A stretch of 64,000 nucleotides of DNA from Cyclobacterium xiamenense (GTDB lineage: Bacteria > Bacteroidota > Bacteroidia > Cytophagales > Cyclobacteriaceae): NCBI RefSeq assembly GCF_009467825.1, contig NZ_WIOK01000008.1:62001-126000 (forward strand), in the 5' to 3' direction. The notes below the pieces were generated by a model that saw only the letters and a list, made by a program, of their open reading frames with translations, was not told where the DNA came from and did no database searches. Below, one piece after another: positions 24,204-33,332 of the stretch. How positions within the stretch are numbered: the first letter of the stretch is position 1; every line of letters begins with the position of its first letter. The position numbers were made by a program, and so were the translations under genes.

Positions 24204-26332
24204 AAAACCTGTACAATTACCTGAGGAGCATTGGACTCTCCTTGTTTTTGATTCTTTTTGTCACTGTTCCGATCATTTATTACCTGGGGGTCTTTAGTCA
24301 GGATGAGGGCATGCGTTTTGAAAGCTTCTCCTATTTTACTTCGGAGGAGGCTATTCCCTACGATCCGCTCGATATGGAGTTGTTCACCCAGAATGCAACC
24401 CAAAAACTTGATCTCGGCGTGGTGACTGAAAACGTATATCTAAAGCTGGATTTAAATGATGTGGATGGTATCTTGCGCGATAGCCTCTACATTATTGAAC
24501 TGAGCAACCCCTCGTTTCGAGAGGTAGAGTTGGTGCGGCTAGATAGCAATGGAAACCTCGCGTTTACGGAAAGCGCCGGAACGTTATTTTCAGGCTCCAA
24601 CCCCCTTAAGAACCCCAACCCATTTTTTGAAATCAAGCATACCGAAGCACTCAGTCCCCAGTTTGTCTTTCGAATTCGAGCCAATGTTCCGGTAGAATTT
24701 GATGTAGCAATTTCACCGGAGAGCTCGTTTTTTCAAAATTACAGTCTGCGGTTAATCATCATCAGTACCTATTTTGGAATAATGATTGCCTTGTTTCTGT
24801 ACAATCTTATTCTTTATTTTTCGGTCAAAGACAAGGTCTATCTCTACTATTGTTTCTATATCCTGTTTATTGCCATGGCACAACTATCCCTTTCGGGGTA
24901 CTCGTATTTTTTTCTATTCGAGGACGCATTTCTTTACGAAATCAGTATCATCGGTTTTACTACCGTATCCAGTATTTTTGTGATTCCATTTATTCAGCTG
25001 TTCCTAAAAACAGACGTCTATGTACCCAAATACGATAAGCTGCTGTATTTAATCCCCGCGGCATATATTATCACGTTGGTTTTCAGAATGCTGGGTTACG
25101 TGGCGTTGAGCTATTCCCTGACAAATTTAAATGGACTGATTTTAGCCGTATGTTTTTTTAGCATCGGTATAGTGGCAGCAAGGAAGGGATACCGATCCGC
25201 CTATTTCTTTTTGCTGGCCTGGAGTTTTCTGCTTTTTGGCCTGGTAGTATTTATTATGCATAACCTCCGCATCATCGACCTGGGTTCTTATGCCAATTTC
25301 CCGCTTTTGGCCGGAACGGCCATCGAGGCGTTGCTGCTTTCCTTTGCCCTGGCAGATAAGATCAACATCTTAAAAAAGGAAAAGGAACACGAGCAATTGG
25401 ATAAATTGGAGGCACTCAAGGAAAATGAACGCCTGATAAAAGAGCAAAACCTTTACTTGGAGGAAATGGTCAAGTCCAGAACAGAGGAGTTGGAAATGAC
25501 ATTAAAAAACCTCCAAAACACACAAACTCAGTTGGTAAACCAGGAAAAAATGGCTTCTCTCGGTCAGCTAACTGCGGGGATTGCACATGAAATCAATAAT
25601 CCAATCAATTTTGTGAGTTCGAACATTTCTCCGCTAAAACGAGATTTGAAGGATATTTTGGAGTTGATGGAGATTTACCGGGAGAAAGGAAAGGAAGAGT
25701 TTAACGAGGAAAGTAAGTCGGAAATCGAAGAGATGGAAGAGGACATCGAACTCGATTACTTGATCGAAGAAGTAGAGCAATTACTCAACGGAATGGAAGA
25801 CGGCGCCAAACGGACCGTTGAAATAGTCCGTGGGCTAAAATTGTTTTCCAGGGTGGACGAGCAGGATGTTAAACAGGTTGACTTACACGACGGATTGGAT
25901 AGTACGTTGATCCTATTGAACAGCAACATGTCAGGGAAAATAAAGCTGACAAAGAACTATGGATCCATACCTCAGGTAGAGTGTCTGGCAGGCAAAATCA
26001 ATCAGGTATTTATGAATATTATCAGCAACGCAATTCATGCGCTGTTGGATCATCCCGTGGAGGGGAGGGAACCCGAGCTTACCATCGGTACTGCTTTGGA
26101 AAATGGCCGGGTAATCATCAAAATTCAAGATAACGGTCCGGGAATGCCCCCCCATGTACGGGATAAGATTTTCGAACCTTTCTTTACTACCAAAGCAGTT
26201 GGAAAAGGTACCGGATTGGGACTTTCCATCGTATACACAATTATTGAAAACCATAAGGGTACTATTAAAGTTGAGTCAGAAGAACAAGTAGGAACTATTT
26301 TTATTATTGATCTGCCGATCAATCAAAATTAA
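24200..26332 (+). CDS. 7TM (7TMR-DISM) sensor histidine kinase
   Basis: 710 residues. A first membrane segment (about 10-30) precedes an extracytoplasmic domain (about 40-170) of the 7TMR-DISM extracellular type. Seven membrane helices follow (about 178-385) and a signalling coiled coil (390-450). The kinase core has H463 in GQLTAGIAHEINNPINF, an acidic insertion (EEFNEESKSEIEEMEEDIE) between the dimerisation helices, N-box NQVFMNIISNAIHAL, G1 DNGPGM and G2 GKGTGLGLS. DISM receptors sense small extracellular ligands, often carbohydrates or lipids. It is translationally coupled to the GNAT-like gene and is 6 bp from the REC-kinase. It may sense a product of the first two genes, or control them; neither is shown by sequence. 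Confidence 0.88.
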   Translation: MKNLYNYLRSIGLSLFLILFVTVPIIYYLGVFSQDEGMRFESFSYFTSEEAIPYDPLDMELFTQNATQKLDLGVVTENVYLKLDLNDVDGILRDSLYIIELSNPSFREVELVRLDSNGNLAFTESAGTLFSGSNPLKNPNPFFEIKHTEALSPQFVFRIRANVPVEFDVAISPESSFFQNYSLRLIIISTYFGIMIALFLYNLILYFSVKDKVYLYYCFYILFIAMAQLSLSGYSYFFLFEDAFLYEISIIGFTTVSSIFVIPFIQLFLKTDVYVPKYDKLLYLIPAAYIITLVFRMLGYVALSYSLTNLNGLILAVCFFSIGIVAARKGYRSAYFFLLAWSFLLFGLVVFIMHNLRIIDLGSYANFPLLAGTAIEALLLSFALADKINILKKEKEHEQLDKLEALKENERLIKEQNLYLEEMVKSRTEELEMTLKNLQNTQTQLVNQEKMASLGQLTAGIAHEINNPINFVSSNISPLKRDLKDILELMEIYREKGKEEFNEESKSEIEEMEEDIELDYLIEEVEQLLNGMEDGAKRTVEIVRGLKLFSRVDEQDVKQVDLHDGLDSTLILLNSNMSGKIKLTKNYGSIPQVECLAGKINQVFMNIISNAIHALLDHPVEGREPELTIGTALENGRVIIKIQDNGPGMPPHVRDKIFEPFFTTKAVGKGTGLGLSIVYTIIENHKGTIKVESEEQVGTIFIIDLPINQN

Positions 26333-26338
26333 CAGCTA

Positions 26339-27427
26339 ATGGCAAAAAAAATCAATGTGCTGTACATTGATGACGAAGATAATAATCTGAGTTCATTCAA
26401 GGCAGCATTGAGGAGGGAGTTTAAAGTCTATACGGCATTGGATGCCGAAGAAGGACTGGAACTAGCCAGGACCAAGGAATTTGAGGTGGTGATTGCCGAT
26501 CAGCGGATGCCAGGCCTGACCGGCGTGGAATTTTTTGAAAAACTTGTGGAGGTCAATCCCAACCCCATTCGCATATTACTTACCGGGTATTCCGACATTG
26601 CCAGCGTGATTGATGCCATCAACCGTGGTGAGGTGTACCGGTTTATAGACAAACCCTGGAACCTGGAGCAGATAAAAAATGCCATTATCAATGCCTCTGA
26701 AATCTACTATGCACGAAAGGAGCTAAAGGAGAAAAACGAACGATTGGAGAAACTGCACACGGAAATGAATCAGTTTGTGTACAGCCTCTCCCACGAATTG
26801 AGAGGGCCACTCATGAGTATCTCCGGAATCTCAAAGCTGGCGAAAACCGAAGTTCTCGAACCGGGGATCATTGAATATTTTGAAATGATCGACTCCGCTA
26901 CGTTGAAATTGGACGATTTTATTTACAAAATGCTGGACTTTTACCGGTCTACCAAAATTGAGAACAAAGTCGTCCCCATTAATTTTGAAGACATCATGGG
27001 CCAATTGGTGGACGAATACAACCTGAAATGGGATTTGAGTCGCCTTGATACAAAACTTGAAATCGAACAGGAGGGTGTGTTTTACTCGGACGAATCCAAA
27101 ATTCGCGTGATTATCAACAATCTATTTAGTAATGCCTACAAGTTTCAAAAAGAAAGCGGATCCGGCTGGATCTGTATCCGGATAAAGGTAAGGGTAGGTA
27201 ACGCTTTTCTAGAGGTCTCGGACAATGGCATAGGCATAGAAGAAAAGCACCAAACGGATGTATTTAATCTTTTTCATCGTGCCACCCAACGAAACGTTGG
27301 GTCAGGATTGGGTTTGTACATGGTGAAAGAATCCGTGGAGCAATTAAAGGGTACCGTGCAGCTTTCTTCGGAAGTAGGCAAAGGCACCGTGATTCGGGTA
27401 GATTTGCCCAGCCTTGAAACCTCTTGA
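26339..27427 (+). CDS. REC-histidine kinase hybrid (receiver first)
   Basis: 362 residues, soluble. A receiver (1-125) has D11-D12, phospho-acceptor D54 in VIADQRMPG and K in FIDKPW. A short coiled coil leads to HisKA with H152 in SLSHELRGPL, and an ATPase domain with N-box IINNLFSNAYKF, DNGIGI and GSGLGLYMV. A receiver upstream of a kinase suggests a relay: phosphate from the 7TM kinase gates the second kinase, whose target is not encoded here unless it is the REC protein at 21674-22138. It ends the operon; no DNA-binding output domain is present anywhere in the island. Confidence 0.9.
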   Translation: MAKKINVLYIDDEDNNLSSFKAALRREFKVYTALDAEEGLELARTKEFEVVIADQRMPGLTGVEFFEKLVEVNPNPIRILLTGYSDIASVIDAINRGEVYRFIDKPWNLEQIKNAIINASEIYYARKELKEKNERLEKLHTEMNQFVYSLSHELRGPLMSISGISKLAKTEVLEPGIIEYFEMIDSATLKLDDFIYKMLDFYRSTKIENKVVPINFEDIMGQLVDEYNLKWDLSRLDTKLEIEQEGVFYSDESKIRVIINNLFSNAYKFQKESGSGWICIRIKVRVGNAFLEVSDNGIGIEEKHQTDVFNLFHRATQRNVGSGLGLYMVKESVEQLKGTVQLSSEVGKGTVIRVDLPSLETS

Positions 27428-27629
27428 GGAGTAGCTTCCCCAATTTGGTTCGGTGACATCCCTTGACCGATCGCACTGCCAGGCCGGAAGGGAAAAGGCT
27501 GTTATTTTTAATGGGATCTTTCCCAGGAGCTTTCGGGATCGCCAAATAAAATTTTCCCTAATTGCTTTGTTGAGAGGTAAATTGGGAGTAATTTGCACCG
27601 CAAATAATGGTAATTAAAATGTTTTTTTT

Positions 27630-28175
27630 ATGATTAATCCTTGGCATGACGTAAGTATTGGCGCAGATTCTCCGGAATTCGTAATGGGCGTAATTGAGAT
27701 TCCCAAAGGAAGCAAAGGCAAATACGAGCTAGACAAAGAGTCCGGCATGTTGTTGTTGGACCGGGTTCTTTTTTCGGCGGTCCATTATCCTGCCAACTAT
27801 GGCTTTATTCCCCAAACATTTTGTGAGGACCATGACCCGCTGGATATTTTAATCATTTCTCAAATAGATATTCCGTCTATGACCCTGGTCAAGGCGAAGG
27901 TCATCGGTGTCATGCGCATGGTGGATGGCGGGGAAGCGGATGACAAGATCATAGCGGTCGCTGCTGATGATCAATCGGTCAACTACATTGACGATATTTC
28001 CGAGCTCCCGCCACATTTGATGAAGGAAACCCATCGATTCTTTGAAGATTACAAAAAATTGGAAAACAAAGAGGTGAAGGTTGAAGACTTTTTGGGCAAA
28101 GCGGATGCAACCCGCATCATCAACGAGGCCATCGCTCTATACGACAAGACCTTTCGAACACTTCGGCAAAAATGA
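27630..28175 (+). CDS. ppa: Inorganic pyrophosphatase, family I
   Basis: 181 residues. Family I active-site motifs are complete: [13 protein letters not shown] near residues 24-36, the acidic signature D-H-D-P-L-D-I-L near 67-74, and A-D-D-K-I-I-A-V. The enzyme hydrolyses cytosolic pyrophosphate to phosphate and drives biosynthetic reactions. It stands alone, about 200 bp after the signalling operon, and is followed by a small hairpin with a T-run. Start ATG at 27630 follows an AT-rich leader. Confidence 0.96.
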   Translation: MINPWHDVSIGADSPEFVMGVIEIPKGSKGKYELDKESGMLLLDRVLFSAVHYPANYGFIPQTFCEDHDPLDILIISQIDIPSMTLVKAKVIGVMRMVDGGEADDKIIAVAADDQSVNYIDDISELPPHLMKETHRFFEDYKKLENKEVKVEDFLGKADATRIINEAIALYDKTFRTLRQK

Positions 28176-28196
28176 GTGGGTATAGCGCTCTTTTTT
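28174..28196 (+). terminator. Probable terminator of ppa
   Basis: The hairpin GAGTG/CGCTC (5 bp, one G-U) with a 7-nt loop is followed by six T, right at the stop codon of ppa. The stem is short, but the T-run is good. Confidence 0.45.
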
Positions 28197-28483
28197 CTGT
28201 TTTCACCCTCGGGGAGAAAAAGCAGGCGCATCTGAAAACGGAGAAAACAACAGTTGCCGTTTGGTTACCTGGAGACTTCGGATGCCTTTGATATAGAGGT
28301 ATGTCGGGAAAAAACGGGAGGCATCACTTTTTTTCCTGGTAACCCGAGCGCTGTTGTTAAGGAAAACAACCAAGTTTGCTTTTATTGATTTACCAATGCC
28401 ATTAAGCGCAGGCCTGACCTGCCTGAATAACACCATCCCTGGGTGCCGCTTCCCGGCTCCTGGCCCACCATGCACCTCCATTG
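28197..28483. other. Intergenic region with no recognised feature
   Basis: This separates ppa from the convergent metallophosphoesterase gene. Open frames here are short and show no domain, and no RNA gene or repeat was recognised. Confidence 0.5.
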
Positions 28484-29452
28484 CTAGAAATCGAATTCCA
28501 GGTACCGTTCGGTGATTTGGGGCTTGACTACCTCCTTTAGATGCTCCGGATAGCCCAATTCCCAGGGGGAGGGGCCAACGTATTCGGAATAGCTGCCTGC
28601 AATTTTGATGAACCCCTCGGTAGAAATTTCCACTACCGTAAAAAGCGGGTCTTTGTACGGAGCGGTATACTTGATCCAGCGGAAGTCTTTGTCCACCGCT
28701 TCGCTGTACCGAATGTGGGCGTATTCCTCACCCAGCCATTTGTAGGACATGGAATTGATGGTAATGTACCAGATACCTTTCCTGTTTTCCACATGGTCGT
28801 GGTGGGTGTGCCCGTTAAAGCAGGCAATGATCTTCGATTTGGGATTCGCTTGGTTGTGTGCGTCGAACAGCGCCCGTACTTCGGCATCGTTTTCAATGGA
28901 GTACCGCTCACCGGGGTTGCCGGGGTCCGATCCGATTCCCTGATGCGAAAAGACGACGATCGGCATGGTGGAGGTGGCCAGTTGTTTCTGTAGCCATTGG
29001 ATCTGGGCGGGTCCCATGTAAGAGCGGTATCCCTTTTGGTCCGGAAACTTTTTGTCGTTACCGTCGAGTACAATGAAAAGGAATCCCTTTTGCTTAAAGG
29101 TATAATACGAATTCTCCATGCCTCGGTAGGCGAGGGCCTCTTCAAGCGAGGTTCCTCCGTCCATTTCATGATTGCCGATCACGTGGTATTTGGGACCCGG
29201 AAAACGTTTCCACAGCTCGTAAAAGGGGGCATACTTTTCGTCAGGTATCAGAAAATCACCCAGTTCGATGATGAAATCCGGCTGGGCGATTTCCATGCTG
29301 TCAACAAAACTTGTGATTCGTTTTTCGGAGTCGTGCATGGTGGGCAGGTGCACGTCGCTGCACATGCCTATACGCACTGACTGGTAGTGGGGTGCTGGTT
29401 GGCAGTGAGCGAATAAGCAAATCAAAAGAATGCTAGCAAAAAACAGTCGCAT
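28484..29452 (-). CDS. Metallophosphoesterase lipoprotein
   Basis: 322 residues. The N-terminus is a lipoprotein-type signal with Cys17 in LFAHC. The calcineurin-like metal site is complete: CSDVH (about 31-35), ELGDF, GNHEMDGG, FSHQG and GHTHHDH. A C-terminal beta-rich extension ends the protein. It is probably anchored in the envelope and hydrolyses phosphomonoesters or diesters outside the cytoplasm; substrate not predictable. It is a single-gene unit, convergent with ppa. Confidence 0.9.
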   Translation of the reverse strand: MRLFFASILLICLFAHCQPAPHYQSVRIGMCSDVHLPTMHDSEKRITSFVDSMEIAQPDFIIELGDFLIPDEKYAPFYELWKRFPGPKYHVIGNHEMDGGTSLEEALAYRGMENSYYTFKQKGFLFIVLDGNDKKFPDQKGYRSYMGPAQIQWLQKQLATSTMPIVVFSHQGIGSDPGNPGERYSIENDAEVRALFDAHNQANPKSKIIACFNGHTHHDHVENRKGIWYITINSMSYKWLGEEYAHIRYSEAVDKDFRWIKYTAPYKDPLFTVVEISTEGFIKIAGSYSEYVGPSPWELGYPEHLKEVVKPQITERYLEFDF

Positions 29453-29924
29453 AGATCGTTAGAATCATTTCTACATGAATACCGGGTAGGCGGCAGAAAG
29501 GACTAATATAAAAATGAACAAAGAAGTCCTCCTCCCCACTAGCATTCTTTTTTTGATAGTGTACGGACGTAGGTGCTACGCCTTTTTTAGGCACAGGTTT
29601 CCTGTGCGTTTGCAATGAATTGATGCGCGGTTTACCGCCGATAGACACCTATTTGCACCTATTTTTCTTGGGAATACATTCGCTGTAGTTCGCAAAATAG
29701 TCAGGTGGGTACAACAACCCAGGCATTTGCCATGCCTGTTCTGACAGAAAGCACGAAAGAAGGCTATGTCTTTAATTTCTGGCCGGTTTAAGCGATTACA
29801 AATGGGCTTGGGACGCGAATTAACTACCGAAAGCAGCGAAAAAAGGAAGTCGTAGGTACAAAATTCGCCCGATGGACGGTTTTAAGCAAACGAATGAAAT
29901 TTGTTTTTTCCTTTGGACACCCGG
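29453..29924. other. 472-bp intergenic region with two small hairpins
   Basis: No gene is supported. CGTAG-GTG-CTACG at 29568-29580 is followed by CC and six T (plus-strand terminator-like). Ten bases later GCACAGG-TTT-CCTGTGC at 29591-29607 forms a perfect 7-bp stem. Nothing obvious is transcribed into them on the plus strand. Confidence 0.45.
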
Positions 29925-30791
29925 CTATACTTCTGTAGGTTTTTTAAAATCCCTGGGCTTATCCGTTTGGCTGATGGGCTCGAACTTCTCTTCTATTTCT
30001 TCGCCGGTCAGGTAGCGATTGATCAATTCACGTACTTCCTGAAAGGACAGGTTGTGTAAGATTTTCCCATTTTTGGCCAGAGAAACCTGGCCGGTTTCTT
30101 CCGAAACAATCAAGATCAGTGCGTCGGTTGCTTCCGACATGCCGATGGCGGCCCGGTGGCGAAGACCAAACTGGGCAGGTACTTCCCGTTCGGTTACAGG
30201 CAGTATGCAGCGGGCGGCCTTTACCCGGCCATTGAAAATGATCACCCCACCGTCGTGCAGGGGAGAGTATTTGTTGAAAATCGATACCAGTAGGCGCTTG
30301 GATACCAGTGCATCGATAAGGTCTCCACTTTCAGCGTAGAATTTTAGCTCTGAATTTCTGGAAAGCACGATCAGGGCCCCGGTACTGCTTCCGGATAGGG
30401 TTTTGGAGGCCTCGATGATAGGCGTCACGTTAAACGCCTGGCTTTCCTTTTTTCGCCAGAAAAGAATCTCCTGCCAGAGGTTTTCGTTAGAAAAAATGGA
30501 GGACTTGCCGACGATTAACAAAAATTTTCGGATTTCCTGTTGAAACAAGATAATGGCAGCAAGCACACCCACACCCATAAACTGTCCCAAAATAATGGTT
30601 AGCAGTTCCATTTGCGCCGCGCTGACGACCAGGTAAATCAGGTAGATCGACAAAAACCCCAAAAATATCTTTATGGCCACACTTCCCCGCATCAACTTGT
30701 ACACTTGGTAGATAAGTATACTTACCAGGGTAATGTCAATAAGATTGACCAGGGAAACGTCCAAAAAGCCTATTTTAAAGAGTAAGTTCAA
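29925..30791 (-). CDS. cdaA: Diadenylate cyclase (c-di-AMP synthase) CdaA
   Basis: 288 residues: three membrane helices at the N-terminus (to about residue 90), then a DAC domain with LHDGG (canonical DGA in most enzymes, here Gly in third place) and FGLRHRAAIG. It makes c-di-AMP from two ATP at the inner membrane. The start is a TTG embedded in the folP stop (TTGA); no ATG occurs in the first 30 residues, so TTG is the only start that keeps the first membrane helix. This implies translational coupling with folP. No cdaR-like partner is adjacent. A charged C-terminal tail (EEIEEKFEPIS) follows the DAC domain. Confidence 0.93.
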   Translation of the reverse strand: MNLLFKIGFLDVSLVNLIDITLVSILIYQVYKLMRGSVAIKIFLGFLSIYLIYLVVSAAQMELLTIILGQFMGVGVLAAIILFQQEIRKFLLIVGKSSIFSNENLWQEILFWRKKESQAFNVTPIIEASKTLSGSSTGALIVLSRNSELKFYAESGDLIDALVSKRLLVSIFNKYSPLHDGGVIIFNGRVKAARCILPVTEREVPAQFGLRHRAAIGMSEATDALILIVSEETGQVSLAKNGKILHNLSFQEVRELINRYLTGEEIEEKFEPISQTDKPRDFKKPTEV

Positions 30792-31672
30792 GCGATCAGT
30801 TGTTTATAGAGTAATAGTGTTTCATTTGCTTCTTTTACATCGTGTACCCGCAGGATGCTTGCACCCTGCATCAGTGCCGCCATGTGTAGCGCTGTGCTTC
30901 CGTTTAGCGCCTCCTCGGGACTGCATTTTAGCACCTTGTAAATCATGGACTTACGTGACAAGCCTACCAAAAGTGGCAATTGTAAGGTTTTAAAAAGGGA
31001 TATATTGCGGAGTAACTGGTAATTCTGCTCCAGATTTTTCGAAAAACCCAATCCTATATCTACAATAACATCTTTTATGCCAGCTTCGTAACAGGCCCGT
31101 ATTTTTCGGGAAAAATAATCCAGCAATTCTTTTTCCAGGTGCTCGTACTGCGTTTGTCGCTGCATGGTTTGAGGCGTTCCTTTCATGTGCATGCAGATAT
31201 ACGGGGTTCCCAATTTTCCAACCGTATCGTGCATGCAGGCGTCCATAGCTCCTCCTGAGATGTCATTTACCATATCCGCCCCGGCCGCAACAGCTTCTTT
31301 GGCTACCCGGTGCCGAAACGTATCGATGGAAACCAGCGTCTCCGGAAACCGTTCCTTTATATCAGTGATAACGGAAATGACCCTTTTTAGTTCGGTTTCT
31401 TCGGCTACAAAATCAGCTCCCGGCCGGGAACTGTAGCCGCCGATATCCAAAATTTGGGCACCCTGTATCACCATAGTCTCGGCTTTGTCCAGTACTTCCT
31501 TTTTTCTGGAGCTGGTTCGACTCCCTTTAAAAAACGAATCCGGGGTGCTGTTGATGATTCCCATGATCCAGGGGCTGTTCAGGGCAAGGAGCTTTCCTTT
31601 TATCCGAAGTGTTATTTTTGGGGGAAATAAAGTATCTTCGGGCTTACTACCCGAATGTAGATTTTCTAACAT
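30788..31672 (-). CDS. folP: Dihydropteroate synthase
   Basis: 294 residues from the ATG at 31672; the longer frame upstream runs through the divergent DUF1599 gene and is not coding. Signature motifs are present: MGIINSTPDSFF, ILDIGGYSSRPGA, SIDTFR, NDISGG, HMKG and DIGLGFSKN. It condenses 6-hydroxymethyl-dihydropterin pyrophosphate with p-aminobenzoate in folate synthesis and is the sulfonamide target. It is coupled to cdaA by a 4-nt TTGA overlap. Its start is 21 bp from the divergent DUF1599 start, so promoters must lie inside the opposite genes or overlap. Confidence 0.95.
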   Translation of the reverse strand: MLENLHSGSKPEDTLFPPKITLRIKGKLLALNSPWIMGIINSTPDSFFKGSRTSSRKKEVLDKAETMVIQGAQILDIGGYSSRPGADFVAEETELKRVISVITDIKERFPETLVSIDTFRHRVAKEAVAAGADMVNDISGGAMDACMHDTVGKLGTPYICMHMKGTPQTMQRQTQYEHLEKELLDYFSRKIRACYEAGIKDVIVDIGLGFSKNLEQNYQLLRNISLFKTLQLPLLVGLSRKSMIYKVLKCSPEEALNGSTALHMAALMQGASILRVHDVKEANETLLLYKQLIA

Positions 31673-31693
31673 AAAAACACCGTTGCTTTGGAA

Positions 31694-32236
31694 ATGCAAA
31701 CTGCAAGCGAATATAATGAAGTTATTGGCCTTTGTAAAGAACTTTTTAAGAAGAAAACACAGGATTACGGAACCGCGTGGAGGATTTTGCGGCTTCCCTC
31801 GCTGACTGACCAGCTTTTTATCAAAGCGCAACGCATTCGTTCCATTCAGGAAAAAGGCACCCAAAAAGTCACCGATTCCATTAAAGACGAGTTTGTGGGC
31901 ATCATCAATTACTGCCTGATTGCCTTGATTCAGCTGGAATTGAGGGAGGACAAACGCATGGAGATCGATTTCAAGGAGTTGGAGCCCCTGTACGACAAAT
32001 GGGTGCGTGCTACACAGGAATTGCTTGCCAATAAAAACCACGATTATGACGAAGCCTGGCGAAACATGCGGGTAGCTTCCATGACGGATATCATCCTAAT
32101 GAAACTGCTGCGCGTCAAGCAAATCGAAGACCACCAGGGAAAGACCCTGGTATCCGAAGGTGTAGCGGCCAATTATCAGGACATGCTTAACTATGCGGTA
32201 TTTTGTATGATAAAACTGAATCAGAATGATCGTTAA
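31694..32236 (+). CDS. DUF1599 protein with internal duplication
   Basis: 180 residues from the ATG at 31694 (a TTG two codons earlier is possible). Two halves are similar: KKKTQDYGTAWRILRLPSLTDQ, then IKAQRIRSIQ, in the first, and NKNHDYDEAWRNMRVASMTD, then MKLLRVKQIE, in the second. DUF1599 is a helical family also called nucleotide modification associated domain; biochemical function here is unknown. It starts a plus-strand operon: its 3' end overlaps the BT_3928-type gene by 11 nt, and that gene overlaps aroK by 4 nt. Confidence 0.82.
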   Translation: MQTASEYNEVIGLCKELFKKKTQDYGTAWRILRLPSLTDQLFIKAQRIRSIQEKGTQKVTDSIKDEFVGIINYCLIALIQLELREDKRMEIDFKELEPLYDKWVRATQELLANKNHDYDEAWRNMRVASMTDIILMKLLRVKQIEDHQGKTLVSEGVAANYQDMLNYAVFCMIKLNQNDR

Positions 32237-33332
32237 ACTGCTCCTCGCTTCCGCCCGTTTTCTGGTGGGCGGCCTCTTTGTATTTTCGGGACTCATCAAG
32301 GTAAATGACCCCGTTGGTACCTCCATTAAGATGCAAGAATATTTCGATGTGTTTGCCACCGATATTTCTCCCCTATTTGCGCATCTAAAAGCACTTTCTC
32401 TGCCGATTGCCGTTTTACTGGTGGTGCTGGAAGTAGCCTTGGGAGTGATGGTGCTCACCGGCTGGAAAATTAAGACCGGCATCTACCTGCTGCTGGGGAT
32501 GATCCTCTTTTTTACTTTTTTGACGTTCTATTCGGCCTATTTTAATAAAGTGACGGATTGTGGCTGTTTTGGCGATGCCATCAAGTTGACGCCTTGGGAG
32601 TCTTTTTACAAAGATCTGGTCCTGCTCGCCCTTATTTTGTTGTTGCTTGCGTTCAGAAAGCGACTTCCGGAGGGACGTTTTTTGCTGGGCAAGTGGATGA
32701 CGATCGGATCCTTGCTGGTATCCCTGCTGCTTGCTGTTCTGGCCATCCGAAACCTGCCTTTTATTGATTTCCGAGCCTTTAAAGAAGGAGTGTCGATCCC
32801 CGAAGCCATGCAACCTTCCGCGAATCTGGAGTACCGGTACCTGATGCGTAAGGATGGAGAAACGGTGATCTTTGACCAATACCCCGACGACGAGCGCTAC
32901 GAATTTGTGGAAATGCAGTTGAAAAACCCGGAAGCCTTACCGAAAATCTCGGACTTCGCCATTTGGAACGATGCCGGAGACCATACGGAAGAAATGCTTA
33001 CTGGCAAGAAAGTGCTGCTGCTTTCCCACCAGATTTCTAAAATAGACCTTTCTATTGGGCAGATGGAACAGATCAGTGCACTGATCAATACTTTTCAAGG
33101 GACAGATGTGCAGGTGGTATTGGTAGCGGCCTCCTCGGAGGATGAGATGGAAACGTTCCTGAGCGACCACGGGCTGAAATTGGGCTATTACATGGCCGAC
33201 GCTACCGTCGTAAAGACCATTATCCGATCCAATCCAGGAATCGTATTCCTGGAAGAGGGAAGGGTGCTAGGCAAGTTCCATTTCCGGAATACGCCGGACC
33301 CGGAAACGGCCAAAGCCTACTTTGCGCCATGA
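32226..33332 (+). CDS. BT_3928-type membrane protein (DoxX/MauE-like)
   Basis: 368 residues. Four membrane helices in the first 180 residues form a DoxX/MauE-like unit (VGGLFVFSGLIKVNDPVG), with a CGCFG motif in the loop near residue 110 like that of the MauE quinone-thiol redox family. A further helix precedes an extracytoplasmic domain with a thioredoxin-like layout that lacks a CxxC motif. The family is common in Bacteroidota and annotated BT_3928; a redox role in the envelope is plausible but unproven. It overlaps both neighbours (11 nt and 4 nt), so it belongs to an operon with DUF1599 and aroK. Confidence 0.85.
   Translation: MIVKLLLASARFLVGGLFVFSGLIKVNDPVGTSIKMQEYFDVFATDISPLFAHLKALSLPIAVLLVVLEVALGVMVLTGWKIKTGIYLLLGMILFFTFLTFYSAYFNKVTDCGCFGDAIKLTPWESFYKDLVLLALILLLLAFRKRLPEGRFLLGKWMTIGSLLVSLLLAVLAIRNLPFIDFRAFKEGVSIPEAMQPSANLEYRYLMRKDGETVIFDQYPDDERYEFVEMQLKNPEALPKISDFAIWNDAGDHTEEMLTGKKVLLLSHQISKIDLSIGQMEQISALINTFQGTDVQVVLVAASSEDEMETFLSDHGLKLGYYMADATVVKTIIRSNPGIVFLEEGRVLGKFHFRNTPDPETAKAYFAP

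Noticed and set aside
31673-32041. Extended N-terminus of folP
   Set aside because: The extra 123 codons are antisense to DUF1599, and FolP homologues begin near the ATG at 31672.
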